Shown here: piece by piece, positions 1 through 6,900 of the stretch
Position numbering within the stretch: position 1 is the stretch's first letter
How the letters are laid out: every line of letters begins with the position of its first letter
From: Burkholderiales bacterium
GTDB taxonomy: Bacteria; Pseudomonadota; Gammaproteobacteria; Burkholderiales; Usitatibacteraceae
Reading direction: 5' to 3'
NCBI GenBank assembly: GCA_017880705.1
Contig: JADGRS010000148.1
Location: forward strand, 1-7,363
DNA length: 7,363 bases
Program-made: the position numbers and the translations under genes
Notes under the pieces: generated by a model
Database searches by the model: none
Told to the model about the DNA's origin: nothing
What the model saw: the letters and a program-made list of their open reading frames with translations, nothing else

Positions 1-2
1 CT

Positions 3-802
3 TGCGCGGTGCTTCTCAACAACGACCTGTCCGCGGGCATCCCCGCGATCCTGCGGGGCATCGAGCAGCCGGTCGTGCCGCCCTGGTCTCCGGATGGTCC
101 ACGCGCCGCAAGTCGCATCACTTCCACGTCTACAACCGGGTCGCCGAGGACTTCGCGAAGCTGATCGGCATCGATCCGTGGGTGATCAACCCCGCCTTCA
201 GCCAATGCGGCAAGGTGAATTTCAACGAGAAGGAAGGCGAGGATTGCCTCGCCGCGAACGTGGAGTACGTGCTGAACGAGGTGCGCGAGAAGTACGCGCA
301 CTACGGCATCACCGAGCTGCCGTTCTGCATCGTGAAGGCCGACGCGGGCACCTACGGCATGGGCATCATGACGGTGAAGAGCGTCGACGACGTGAGGAAC
401 CTCAATCGCAAGACGCGCAACAAGATGTCGGTGATCAAGGAAGGGCAGCCGGTCCACGAGGTGATCATCCAGGAAGGCGTCTACACCTTCGAGAGCGTCG
501 ACGGCGCCGTCGCCGAGCCGGTCGTCTACATGATGGACCAGTTCGTGGTGGGCGGCTTCTATCGCGTGCACACCGAGCGCGGCGTCGACGAGAACCTGAA
601 CTCGCCGGGCGCCAAGTACGTGCCGCTCGCCTTCGAGACCAATTGCCACTCGCCGGATTGCGCCGGAAAGCCCGGCGATCCGCCCAATCGCTTCTACACC
701 TACGGCGTCGTGGCGCGCCTCGCCAACCTCGCCGCCGCGATCGAGGTCGAGGAGCTCGTCGAGCGCAATTCCGCGCTGGAGGTGAGGGCGGCGAACGCAT
801 GA
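3..802 (+). CDS. gshA: Glutamate-cysteine ligase, 5'-partial, with an apparent one-base frame break near 83
   Basis: Catalyses the first, ATP-dependent step of glutathione synthesis, joining glutamate and cysteine into gamma-glutamylcysteine in the cytosol. The sequence fits the Acidithiobacillus/betaproteobacterial GshA family (Pfam GshA, ATP-grasp-like), not the E. coli GshA type. Family-like stretches are CAVLLNNDLSAGIP (frame 3, from base 3), RRKSHHFHVYNRV, the glycine-rich KADAGTYGMGIM (bases 335-370), RNKMSVIKEG, VIIQEGVYTFES, EPVVYMMDQFVVGGFYRV and NRFYTYGVVARLA. About 266 codons are visible of a protein I recall as roughly 400-450 residues, so the start lies upstream of the window. 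Bases 3-83 read in frame 3 and bases 83-802 in frame 2; the join restores PPLVSGW. The TGA stop (800-802) overlaps the gshB ATG. The identity is very likely; whether the frame break is real is unknown. Confidence 0.9.
   Translation, partial: RGASQQRPVRGHPRDPAGHRAAGRAALVSGWSTRRKSHHFHVYNRVAEDFAKLIGIDPWVINPAFSQCGKVNFNEKEGEDCLAANVEYVLNEVREKYAHYGITELPFCIVKADAGTYGMGIMTVKSVDDVRNLNRKTRNKMSVIKEGQPVHEVIIQEGVYTFESVDGAVAEPVVYMMDQFVVGGFYRVHTERGVDENLNSPGAKYVPLAFETNCHSPDCAGKPGDPPNRFYTYGVVARLANLAAAIEVEELVERNSALEVRAANA
81..86 (+). other. gshA: Apparent frameshift site inside gshA
   Basis: Upstream of this point the family match is in frame 3 (LLNNDLSAGIPAILRGIEQPVVPP). Downstream it is in frame 2 (LVSGWSTRRKSHHFHVY). 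One extra C in the CCC run at 81-83 would give CCG CCC CTG GTC TCC GGA TGG and a continuous family-like protein. As written, frame 3 runs on to a TGA at 162-164. The site lacks the X XXY YYZ pattern of a -1 slippery heptamer, so a lost base (sequencing or assembly error, or a real mutation) is more likely than programmed frameshifting. Confidence 0.75.
778..788 (+). promoter_or_regulatory. Ribosome binding site for gshB, inside the gshA 3' end
   Basis: GGAGGTGA at 778-785 is a near-perfect anti-Shine-Dalgarno match but sits 13 nt before the ATG at 799, longer than usual. The overlapping GAGGG at 784-788 is 10 nt from the ATG and may be the working core. Its position supports the ATG at 799 as the gshB start, with coupling through the ATGA overlap. 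Confidence 0.55.
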
Positions 803-1770
803 AGCTCGCGTTCGTGCTGGACCCGCTGGAAACCCTCAAGGCCTACAAGGACTCGAGCGTCGCGATGATGCGCGAGGCGCGGCGCCGCGGGCACGAGGTG
901 CACGCGCTCGAGGCGCGCTCCATGTATTTGCGCGAGGGCCGAGTGATGGCCTCGGTGCGCAAGCTCTCGGTGAGCGACGACGACCACGCGTGGTACCGCG
1001 CCGACGCGGCGCGCGACGACGTGCTTTCCGGGTTCGACCTCGTCCTGATGCGCAAGGACCCGCCGTTCGACCTCGAGTACTACAACGCGACGCTCCTCCT
1101 CGATCGCGTCGAGGCCGAGGGCGCGTGCGTCGTGAACCGGCCGCGCGCGCTTCGCGACTGGAACGAGAAGCTGGGGATCCTCGCCTTCGCGTCCCTCGCG
1201 CCGCCGACGCTCGTCGCGAGCGAGATGGCGCGCATCCACGCCTTCATCGACGAGCACCGCGACGTCGTCGTGAAGAAGCTGGACGGCATGGGCGGGGCCA
1301 TGATCTTCCGCGTGAAATCCGACGACGTGAACCGCAACGTGATCGTCGAGGCGATCACCGACCTGGGCGCTCGCACCGTGATGGCGCAGCGCTACATCCC
1401 CGAGATCGCGAAGGGCGACAAGCGCGTGCTGGTGATCGACGGGAAACCCTTCTCCCATTGCCTCGCGCGCATCCCGAAGGCGGGCGAGACGCGCGGCAAC
1501 CTCGCCGCCGGGGGCCGGGGCGTGGCGCAGCCGATCTCGGCGCGCGACCTCGAGATCGCCGAGACGATCGGGCCGCACCTGGTGAAGGCGGGCATCGTCT
1601 TCGCGGGGCTCGACGTGATCGGCGATTGGGTGACGGAGATCAACGTGACGAGCCCGACCTGCATCGTCGAGATCGCGCAGCAGACCGGGCGCAACGCCGC
1701 GGTGGACCTGCTCGACGCCCTGGAGCGCGCTCGCGCAGCGACCCCCTCCCCGACCGCGAATCGCTCCTAG
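799..1770 (+). CDS. gshB: Glutathione synthetase
   Basis: ATP-grasp ligase that adds glycine to gamma-glutamylcysteine to make glutathione in the cytosol. At 323 residues it is close to the usual ~315. It follows the E. coli GshB pattern throughout: N-terminal MKLAFVLDPLETLKAYKDSS; MRKDPPFD at residues 84-91; a NEKL stretch after VVNRPRALRDW; the glycine-rich KKLDGMGGAMIFR segment (159-171) of the ATP-grasp domain; GDKRVLVIDG; RIPKAGETRGNLAAGGRG ending at 241, the mobile loop over the active site; and TEINVTSPTCI (279-289), which carries metal and substrate contacts. The start is the ATG overlapping the gshA stop, preceded by a good ribosome binding site; the MKL start agrees with the family. 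The C-terminal tail (RARAATPSPTANRS) is variable. The TAG stop shares its bases with the stop of the convergent gene. Confidence 0.97.
   Translation: MKLAFVLDPLETLKAYKDSSVAMMREARRRGHEVHALEARSMYLREGRVMASVRKLSVSDDDHAWYRADAARDDVLSGFDLVLMRKDPPFDLEYYNATLLLDRVEAEGACVVNRPRALRDWNEKLGILAFASLAPPTLVASEMARIHAFIDEHRDVVVKKLDGMGGAMIFRVKSDDVNRNVIVEAITDLGARTVMAQRYIPEIAKGDKRVLVIDGKPFSHCLARIPKAGETRGNLAAGGRGVAQPISARDLEIAETIGPHLVKAGIVFAGLDVIGDWVTEINVTSPTCIVEIAQQTGRNAAVDLLDALERARAATPSPTANRS
1767..1770. other. Overlapping convergent stop codons (CTAG)
   Basis: The gshB TAG occupies 1768-1770 on the + strand. The facing gene's TAG occupies 1769-1767 on the - strand. Both fall in one palindromic CTAG, so the two coding regions overlap tail to tail by 3 bp and there is no intergenic space. 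Any transcription terminator must lie inside a coding sequence, or transcripts run antisense into the facing gene. Confidence 0.9.
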
Positions 1771-3371
1771 AAAGTCGTGACGCGGTCGAAGTCGGCGCCG
1801 CGCTGGAGCACTTCCTCCACCGTCGATTCCCGGACGCCCTCGCTCCACATCTCGATGCCGCGGCCCCGCGTGCCCATGCCGCTGGGAACCACGAGGGAGG
1901 AAGGAATGTTGAGCTTCTCGAGCGCCGGAAGCGAAAGCCCCTGCGTCCAGTGCGCGTTGGCGCGATTGCGCGCGTCGCCCGCGCGCACGCAGATGGTCTC
2001 GGGCTTGCCGGGAAAGAGCGTGACCGTGGCGATGATGCGCCCGTCGGTCTCGCTGGCGAGCTCGCTCAGCGCGCCCAGGTAGAAGGGCCCGGCATCGCCC
2101 ATGCGGATGGCGACGAGGCGCCCGATCGCGATCCCCTTCGACGCGGTCGCCGGGCGCTGCACGCGAACCGCGCCCAGCATCTCGTCGACGAGCGTCCATG
2201 CCTCGACCGTGTAGTTGAAGTTCGCGACCATCTTGCTCTGGGTCTGCTCGCGCACGCGGCCGAAGACCTCGATGTCCTGCTTCTCCTGCCGCGTCATCTC
2301 GCGCTTCTTGTCGGGCTGCTCGAAAGGCTTGCCCGCCCCGACGAAGAAGTGGATCTCGGCCATCCCGAAGACGAGGCCGGCGGTCGGCTTCGACGCGGGC
2401 TGCGCCGCGGGACGCGGAGGCGCCCCCTCGCACCACAGCTTGTGCAGGCGCTGCAGCTCCATGAGCGCATCGAGCGCGCCCGCCTCGGCGGGCAGCCCGA
2501 GGGTCGGGAGGTCCTCGCCATTCTGCAGCCCATGGATGCGCTTGCGCATGCTGATCGAAAGCGCGTGGATGTCGAGCGCGCGCTGCGCGGGGAGGATCTC
2601 GCCGCGCGGCTGCGGCCGCGCGCCGATCGGCTTCGCCAGGTCGACCACCAGCGGATCGAGCCTGCCGCGGTTCGTCTCGGGCGACTGATCGGTCAACGCG
2701 ACCTTTCGAGCCCAGAGCTTGATCAGCGCTTCGGCGAAATCCATCTGCGGCGCGGTCATCTCGGAAAGGAACGCCGCCTGGAGCAACACGATCTGCACGT
2801 ACGTTTCGGCGACGCTCGAAAGCCCCCCGTCGCCTTCGAGCGAGTCCTTCACGCGTTCCGCGGCGTATCCGCCATGGTCTGCCTCGAGGTACAGCTGGTG
2901 CAGCCGCGTCCAGAGCTGCGGATCGAAGCGCCGGTACACGATCGCGTGGAACATCATCTGCGTGCCGATATAGCGCGCGATGCGCTGCGCGATGAGCGCC
3001 TTGTGCCCCGCGAGGCCGCCGCCCGCTTCGGCGGCCGCGAGGCAATGACGGTACCCGGTCTCCATCTCCTCGAGGAGCGTGCGGCCCGTGACCCACGCGT
3101 TGCTGTCGTTCACCGACAGCGGCAAGGTCTTGCCGAAGTAGCGCGAACGCTGCTCCCCCTGCAGGAAGGCGATCTTGTCGCGCATGAGCTCGAGGCACTT
3201 GAGGCGCTCGAGATCGTCCACCTCGGCGGCGTTGAGCGCGCTCAGCGATTCGAGCACCAACGATTGCGCCTGCGGGATGTTGGTGAGCGGGAGCGCGTTC
3301 AGCCACTCCTTGCAGCCCCGCCCGTCGCTATAGGCGAGGGCGCGCGGGGCGGGCGGGGTGAGGGAGGCCAT
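1767..3371 (-). CDS. Uncharacterised 534-residue protein, possible C-terminal PilZ-like domain
   Basis: I do not recognise a characterised family with confidence. Residues ~20-225 look mostly helical (WLNALPLTNIPQAQSLVLESL, then ERLKCLELMRDKIAFLQGEQ) with no signal peptide or membrane segment, so it is probably cytosolic. A proline/alanine linker (~317-330) leads to a charged stretch (KPFEQPDKKREMTRQEKQD, 348-366). Residues ~390-465 look beta-rich: AWTLVDEMLG, then IAIGRLVAIRMGDAGPFYLGALSEL. That layout resembles the PilZ-like C-terminal part of some betaproteobacterial hypothetical proteins, but I see no clear RxxxR plus D/NxSxxG c-di-GMP signature, so nucleotide binding is unproven. The ATG at 3371 is chosen because GGGAG lies 6 nt upstream and the HIT gene ends 2 bp before it, implying coupled translation. 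Reality as a gene is well supported; function is not. Confidence 0.8.
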   Translation of the reverse strand: MASLTPPAPRALAYSDGRGCKEWLNALPLTNIPQAQSLVLESLSALNAAEVDDLERLKCLELMRDKIAFLQGEQRSRYFGKTLPLSVNDSNAWVTGRTLLEEMETGYRHCLAAAEAGGGLAGHKALIAQRIARYIGTQMMFHAIVYRRFDPQLWTRLHQLYLEADHGGYAAERVKDSLEGDGGLSSVAETYVQIVLLQAAFLSEMTAPQMDFAEALIKLWARKVALTDQSPETNRGRLDPLVVDLAKPIGARPQPRGEILPAQRALDIHALSISMRKRIHGLQNGEDLPTLGLPAEAGALDALMELQRLHKLWCEGAPPRPAAQPASKPTAGLVFGMAEIHFFVGAGKPFEQPDKKREMTRQEKQDIEVFGRVREQTQSKMVANFNYTVEAWTLVDEMLGAVRVQRPATASKGIAIGRLVAIRMGDAGPFYLGALSELASETDGRIIATVTLFPGKPETICVRAGDARNRANAHWTQGLSLPALEKLNIPSSLVVPSGMGTRGRGIEMWSEGVRESTVEEVLQRGADFDRVTTF

Positions 3372-3373
3372 CG

Positions 3374-3802
3374 CTAGCTCCCGAGCCGCCGGGCCAGGGC
3401 GGCGGCGATCCCTTCGGCGCGCTTGGCCCGCTCCGGCGCGACGCCTCTCTCGCGCCGCGGAGCGGCCCAGATCGGGCCGGGATAGTGGCGATCGTCCTCG
3501 AAACGAGGCACGACGTGCCAATGCACGTGAGGAATCATGTTGCCCAGGCTCGCCAGGTTCATCTTGTGAGGCTGCATCGTCTCGCGCACCACGGCCTCCA
3601 CCGCGAATACCACCGCCATGAGGCCACTGCGTTCGTCCTCCCCGAGGTCGGCCATCTCGGTCGCATGGCGCTTGAGGATCACCCGGCAAAAACCCGGATA
3701 GTCCGGCTCGTCCGCCCGCACCACGCGGCAAAGATCATTCTGCCAGAGCACGGCCCCGCCCGGGGCCGCGCAGAACTCGCAAGGTGCGGAAGACGAATTC
3801 AT
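3374..3802 (-). CDS. HIT (histidine triad) family protein
   Basis: Small nucleotide-binding hydrolase or transferase of the HIT superfamily, 142 residues and probably cytosolic. The signature HVHWHVV at residues 92-98 is the H-x-H-x-H-x-x triad; the middle and last histidines serve catalysis and alpha-phosphate binding in the family. Other family features are the N-terminal CEFC pair (Cys8 and Cys11), likely part of a structural zinc site; YPGFCRVILKRH; KMNLASLGNMIPH in place of the classical N-x-G-x-x-A-G-Q segment; and PRFEDDRHYPGPIWA near the end. The substrate cannot be inferred; family members act on purine nucleoside phosphoramidates, dinucleoside polyphosphates or adenylated compounds. 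The ATG at 3802 is chosen because CEFC normally lies close to the N-terminus and a GGAG lies upstream; the ~49 residues of open frame before it look non-coding. The TAG stop is 2 bp before the next gene. Confidence 0.93.
   Translation of the reverse strand: MNSSSAPCEFCAAPGGAVLWQNDLCRVVRADEPDYPGFCRVILKRHATEMADLGEDERSGLMAVVFAVEAVVRETMQPHKMNLASLGNMIPHVHWHVVPRFEDDRHYPGPIWAAPRRERGVAPERAKRAEGIAAALARRLGS
3378..3382 (-). promoter_or_regulatory. Ribosome binding site for the uncharacterised gene
   Basis: Read on the - strand this is GGGAG, 6 nt before the ATG at 3371 and overlapping the last codons of the HIT gene. The ideal spacing decides this start over in-frame starts further upstream, which would run antisense-like through the HIT coding region. 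Confidence 0.55.
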
Positions 3803-3812
3803 GCGACGTTGA

Positions 3813-3816
3813 CTCC
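3813..3816 (-). promoter_or_regulatory. Probable ribosome binding site for the HIT gene
   Basis: GGAG on the - strand, 10 nt before the ATG at 3802. The spacing is slightly long but it is the best candidate near this start. Confidence 0.4.
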
Positions 3817-3850
3817 GATGGTTGTCGAAACCCGCGCGGGTGGCCAGCAA

Positions 3851-3878
3851 TTTCAGCCGAACGGCCTGAAACGGCTGA
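3851..3878. repeat. Nested, mutually exclusive inverted repeats in the 109-bp gap
   Basis: TCAGCCG (3853-3859) and CGGCTGA (3872-3878) form a perfect 7-bp inverted repeat with a 12-nt loop. TTTCAG (3851-3856) and CTGAAA (3866-3871) form a second one, extendable by CC/GG around a GAAC loop with one bulged base. They share bases, so only one can form at a time. They lie between the end of the flavoprotein gene and the start of the HIT gene. On the - strand neither is followed by a proper T run, so a classical terminator is doubtful; an operator or leader structure is possible. Confidence 0.4.
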
Positions 3879-3890
3879 CGAATGCGCGGC

Positions 3891-3904
3891 GCGGCCGAAG
3901 CCGC
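3891..3904 (-). terminator. Weak terminator-like hairpin after the flavoprotein gene
   Basis: On the - strand this reads GCGGC-TTCG-GCCGC: a 5-bp GC stem closed by a stable UUCG-type tetraloop, starting 7 nt after the TGA stop of the flavoprotein gene. No T run follows (the next bases are GCCGCGCATTCG), so it is not a convincing intrinsic terminator. It could protect the mRNA 3' end or cause pausing. In DNA this GC-rich it may also be chance. Confidence 0.3.
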
Positions 3905-3911
3905 CGGCCGG

Positions 3912-6900
3912 TCACAGCAGAACGCGCTCGATGCCTCCGCGGTTGGCACGCTCGACGAACTCCTTCATCCAGTCCTCGCCGAGCAGGCTTCTCGCCATTT
4001 CGACGACGATGTAGTCCGCCGAGGTTGCCGAATCCGGATTGTATCGCTGCAGTCCCTGGAGGCACGAAGGGCACGAGGTGAGGACCTTCACCTCGCCGCT
4101 GAAGCCGTCGGCTCGCACCTTCGCCGCTCCCTTGCGCATCTCCTCCTCCTTGCGGTGGCGCACCTGGGTCGCGATGTCGGGCCGGGTCGCGGCGAACGTC
4201 CCGGACTCGCCGCAGCAGCGATCGTTGAGGCCCACCTCCTGCCCCATGAGCTCGTTCACGACCTTCAGGGGCTGGTAGGTCTTCATCGGCGAGTGGCACG
4301 GGTCGTGGTACATGTAGCGCACGCCCTTCACGCCCTCGACCCGCACGTTCTTCTCCATCAGGTACTCGTGGATGTCGAGGAGGCGGCAGCCCGGGAAGAT
4401 CTTGTCGAACTCGTATTTCTGCAGCTGGTCCATGCAGGTGCCGCAGGATACGACCACGGTCTTGATGTCGAGGTAGTTGAGCGTCGTGGCCACGCGATGG
4501 AAGAGCACGCGGTTCTGGATCGTGATCTGCTCGCCCTTGTCGGCGCGGCCCGCGGCGGTCTGCGGGTAGCCGCAGCAGAGGTACCCGGGAGGCAGCACGC
4601 ATTGGCTTCCGACGTGATAGAGGAGCGCCTGGGTGGCGAGCCCCACCTGGCCGAAGAGCCGCTCCGACCCGCAGCCGGGAAAATAGAACACCGCCTCCGA
4701 GTCCTCGTTCATCTTCGCGGGATCGCGGATGATCGGCACCATCGCCGGGTCCTCGACGTCGAGGAGCGCGCGCGCCGTCTTCTTCGGAAGCCCGCCGGGC
4801 ATGGGCTTGTTGATGAAGTGGATCACCTGCGAGGCCAGGGGCGCCTTGCCGACGGTCGCGGGGGGATGCCTGACCACGCCCTGCACGAACGGCGTGCGGC
4901 CCCACACCTTGTTCGCGAAGCGCTGCGCGCGGAAGCCGAAGTCGATCATCAGCGCCTTGATCACCTTGATCTTCGCGGGATCCTGCGCGTTGAGGAACTG
5001 CATCGCGGCCCAGGTGCCGACGTTGAACCGGCGCTTGCGAAGCTTCGCGAGGAGGTTCCTCATCGCGATCGACACGTCTCCGAAGTCGATGTCCACCGGG
5101 CACGGCGACTCGCACTTGTGGCAGACCGTGCAATAGTCGGCGACGTCGCCATACTCGTCGAAGTGCCGGATGGACACGCCGCGGCGCGTCTGCTCCTCGT
5201 AGAGGAATGCCTCGGTGAGAAGGCCGAGCGCGAGGATCTTGTTGCGCGGGCTGTAGAGCAGGTTCGCGCGCGGCACGTGCGTCGTGCACACGGGCTTGCA
5301 CTTGCCGCAGCGCAGGCAATCCTTCACCGAGTCGGCGATGGCGCCGACTGCGGTCTGCTCGAGGATGAGCGACTCGTGGCCGATCAGCGCGAAGGACGGC
5401 GTGTAGGCGTGCCGCAGGTCCGCGCCCGCGAGAAGCTTGCCGCGATTGAACCGCCCGTGGGGATCCACGCGCTGCTTGTAGTCGGCGAAGGGCTTCAGCT
5501 CCGCGGCGGTCAGGTACTCGATCTTGGTGAGGCCGATGCCATGCTCGCCCGAGATGACCCCGCCCAGGTCGCGCGCGAACTTCATGATGCGCGCGACCGC
5601 TCCGTTGGCTTCGCGCAGCATCTCGTAGTCGTCGGAGTTGACGGGGATGTTGGTGTGGACGTTGCCGTCGCCCGCGTGCATGTGCAGCGCGACGAAGACG
5701 CGGGAGCGCAGCACCCGCGCGTGCACCGCCTCGATCGCGGCCATCATCGGCTCGAAGTCGCGGCCCGCGAAGATCAGGCGCAGCGGCTCGCGGAGCTCCT
5801 TCTTCCAGGAGACGACCATCTGGTGAAGCTGCACCCGCGAGAAGACGGTTTCAGCGTCGTCCCGGCCGATGGCCTGCGGGGCCACTGCGAGCGCCTCGAG
5901 GTCCGCGCGCACCTCGCCCGTGCCGCGATCGAGGCTGGCGAGGATGAGGCTCCAGCGCCGCGCGACGCGATCCAGCAGCTCGAGCGCCTGCGCGGGACGG
6001 TCCGCGTAGAGCTCCGCGCGGTCGACCTTCGCCTCGGCGTGGACGGGAAGCTCCTTCGAGAACAGCTCCGAGAGGCCGGCGACGAGCTTCAGCTTGTTCG
6101 CGATCGAGAACTCGATGTTGATGCGCTCGATGCCCTCGGTGTAGTCGCCGAGGCGGTCGAGGGGGATCACGACGTCCTCGTTGATCTTGAACGCGTTGGT
6201 GTGCTTCGAGATCGCGGCGGTGCGCGCGCGATCGAGCCAGAAGCGCTTGCGCTGCTCCGCGGTCACCGCGATGAATCCCTCGCCGTCGCGCGCGTTGGCG
6301 ATGCGCACGACGTGCGAGGCCGCCTCGGCCGCGGCGTTCTCGTCGTCGCTCACGATGTCGCCCAGGAGGATCATGCGCGGGCGCCCGCGGCCCTTCGCCT
6401 TGGTCGCGTAGCCGACCGCCTTCACGTAGCGCTCATCGAGGTGCTCGAGTCCCGCGAGGATCGCCTTCGGGTGGCGGTCGAGGTAGTCCTTCACCTCGAC
6501 GATCGAGGGCACCGCCTTCTTCACGTCGCCGAAGAACTCGAGGCACACGGTGCGCACGTACTTGGGCATGCGATGCAGGATGAAGGTCGCCGACGTGATG
6601 AGGCCGTCGCAGCCTTCCTTCTGCACGCCGGGCAATCCGGCGAGCCACTTGTCGGTGACGTCCTTGCCCAGGCCTTCCTTGCGCAAGCGCCGGCCCTCGA
6701 CCTCGAGCAGCTCGTCGCCGAGGCGCGTCGTGCCGTCGGTGTCGAAGCGGGTGATGCGGAAGCGCGCCAGAGGCGCGTCGTGGATGCGCCCGCGATTGTG
6801 GTCGAGCCGCTCCACCTCGATCCACTGCGCATCGGGCGTGACCATCCGCCAGCCCGCGAGGTTGTCGAGCGCCGTGCCCCAGAGCACGGCCTTCTTCCCG

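Larger units (their letters stand above)
3803..3911. other. 109-bp intergenic region between the flavoprotein and HIT genes
   Basis: The only non-coding stretch of note in the window. It holds the hairpins listed separately, the 12-bp palindrome ACCCGCGCGGGT (3830-3841), and the HIT ribosome binding site. It is somewhat less GC-rich in its middle (AGCAATTTCAG) than the flanking genes. I find no convincing -35/-10 promoter pair on the - strand, so it is unclear whether the HIT gene has its own promoter or is read through from the flavoprotein gene. Confidence 0.6.

Noticed and set aside
2..82. The frame 2 N-terminus MRGASQQRPVRGHPRDPAG as a real start of gshA
   Set aside because: These residues do not resemble GshA, while frame 3 over the same bases does. 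The frame 2 start is an artefact of the frame break.
41..86. Programmed -1 frameshifting in gshA
   Set aside because: There is no slippery heptamer at the junction, and the hairpin lies upstream of the shift, not downstream. A missing base is the simpler reading.
94..798. A long N-terminal extension of GshB from an ATG at 94
   Set aside because: It is out of frame with the clearly coding gshA sequence and is arginine-rich. The family start MKLAFVLDP is at 799 with a ribosome binding site.
700..3306. An 868-codon open frame on the - strand antisense to gshB and overlapping the uncharacterised gene
   Set aside because: Its composition is arginine-rich and non-protein-like, and it conflicts with gshB, whose match to the family is continuous.
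990..3377. A 795-codon open frame on the + strand spanning the end of gshB and the whole opposite gene
   Set aside because: It is rich in Arg/Ala/Gly with low-complexity composition and crosses two well-supported genes. It is a shadow of GC-rich codon use on the other frames.
3803..3911. A sigma-70 promoter for the HIT gene in the 109-bp gap
   Set aside because: TTGCTG and nearby AT-richer bases can be lined up loosely, but no acceptable -10 element sits at the right distance.
3803..3949. The 49-residue upstream extension of the HIT protein to position 3949
   Set aside because: It would overlap the end of the flavoprotein gene and place the zinc-binding CEFC far from the N-terminus. Its composition does not look coding.
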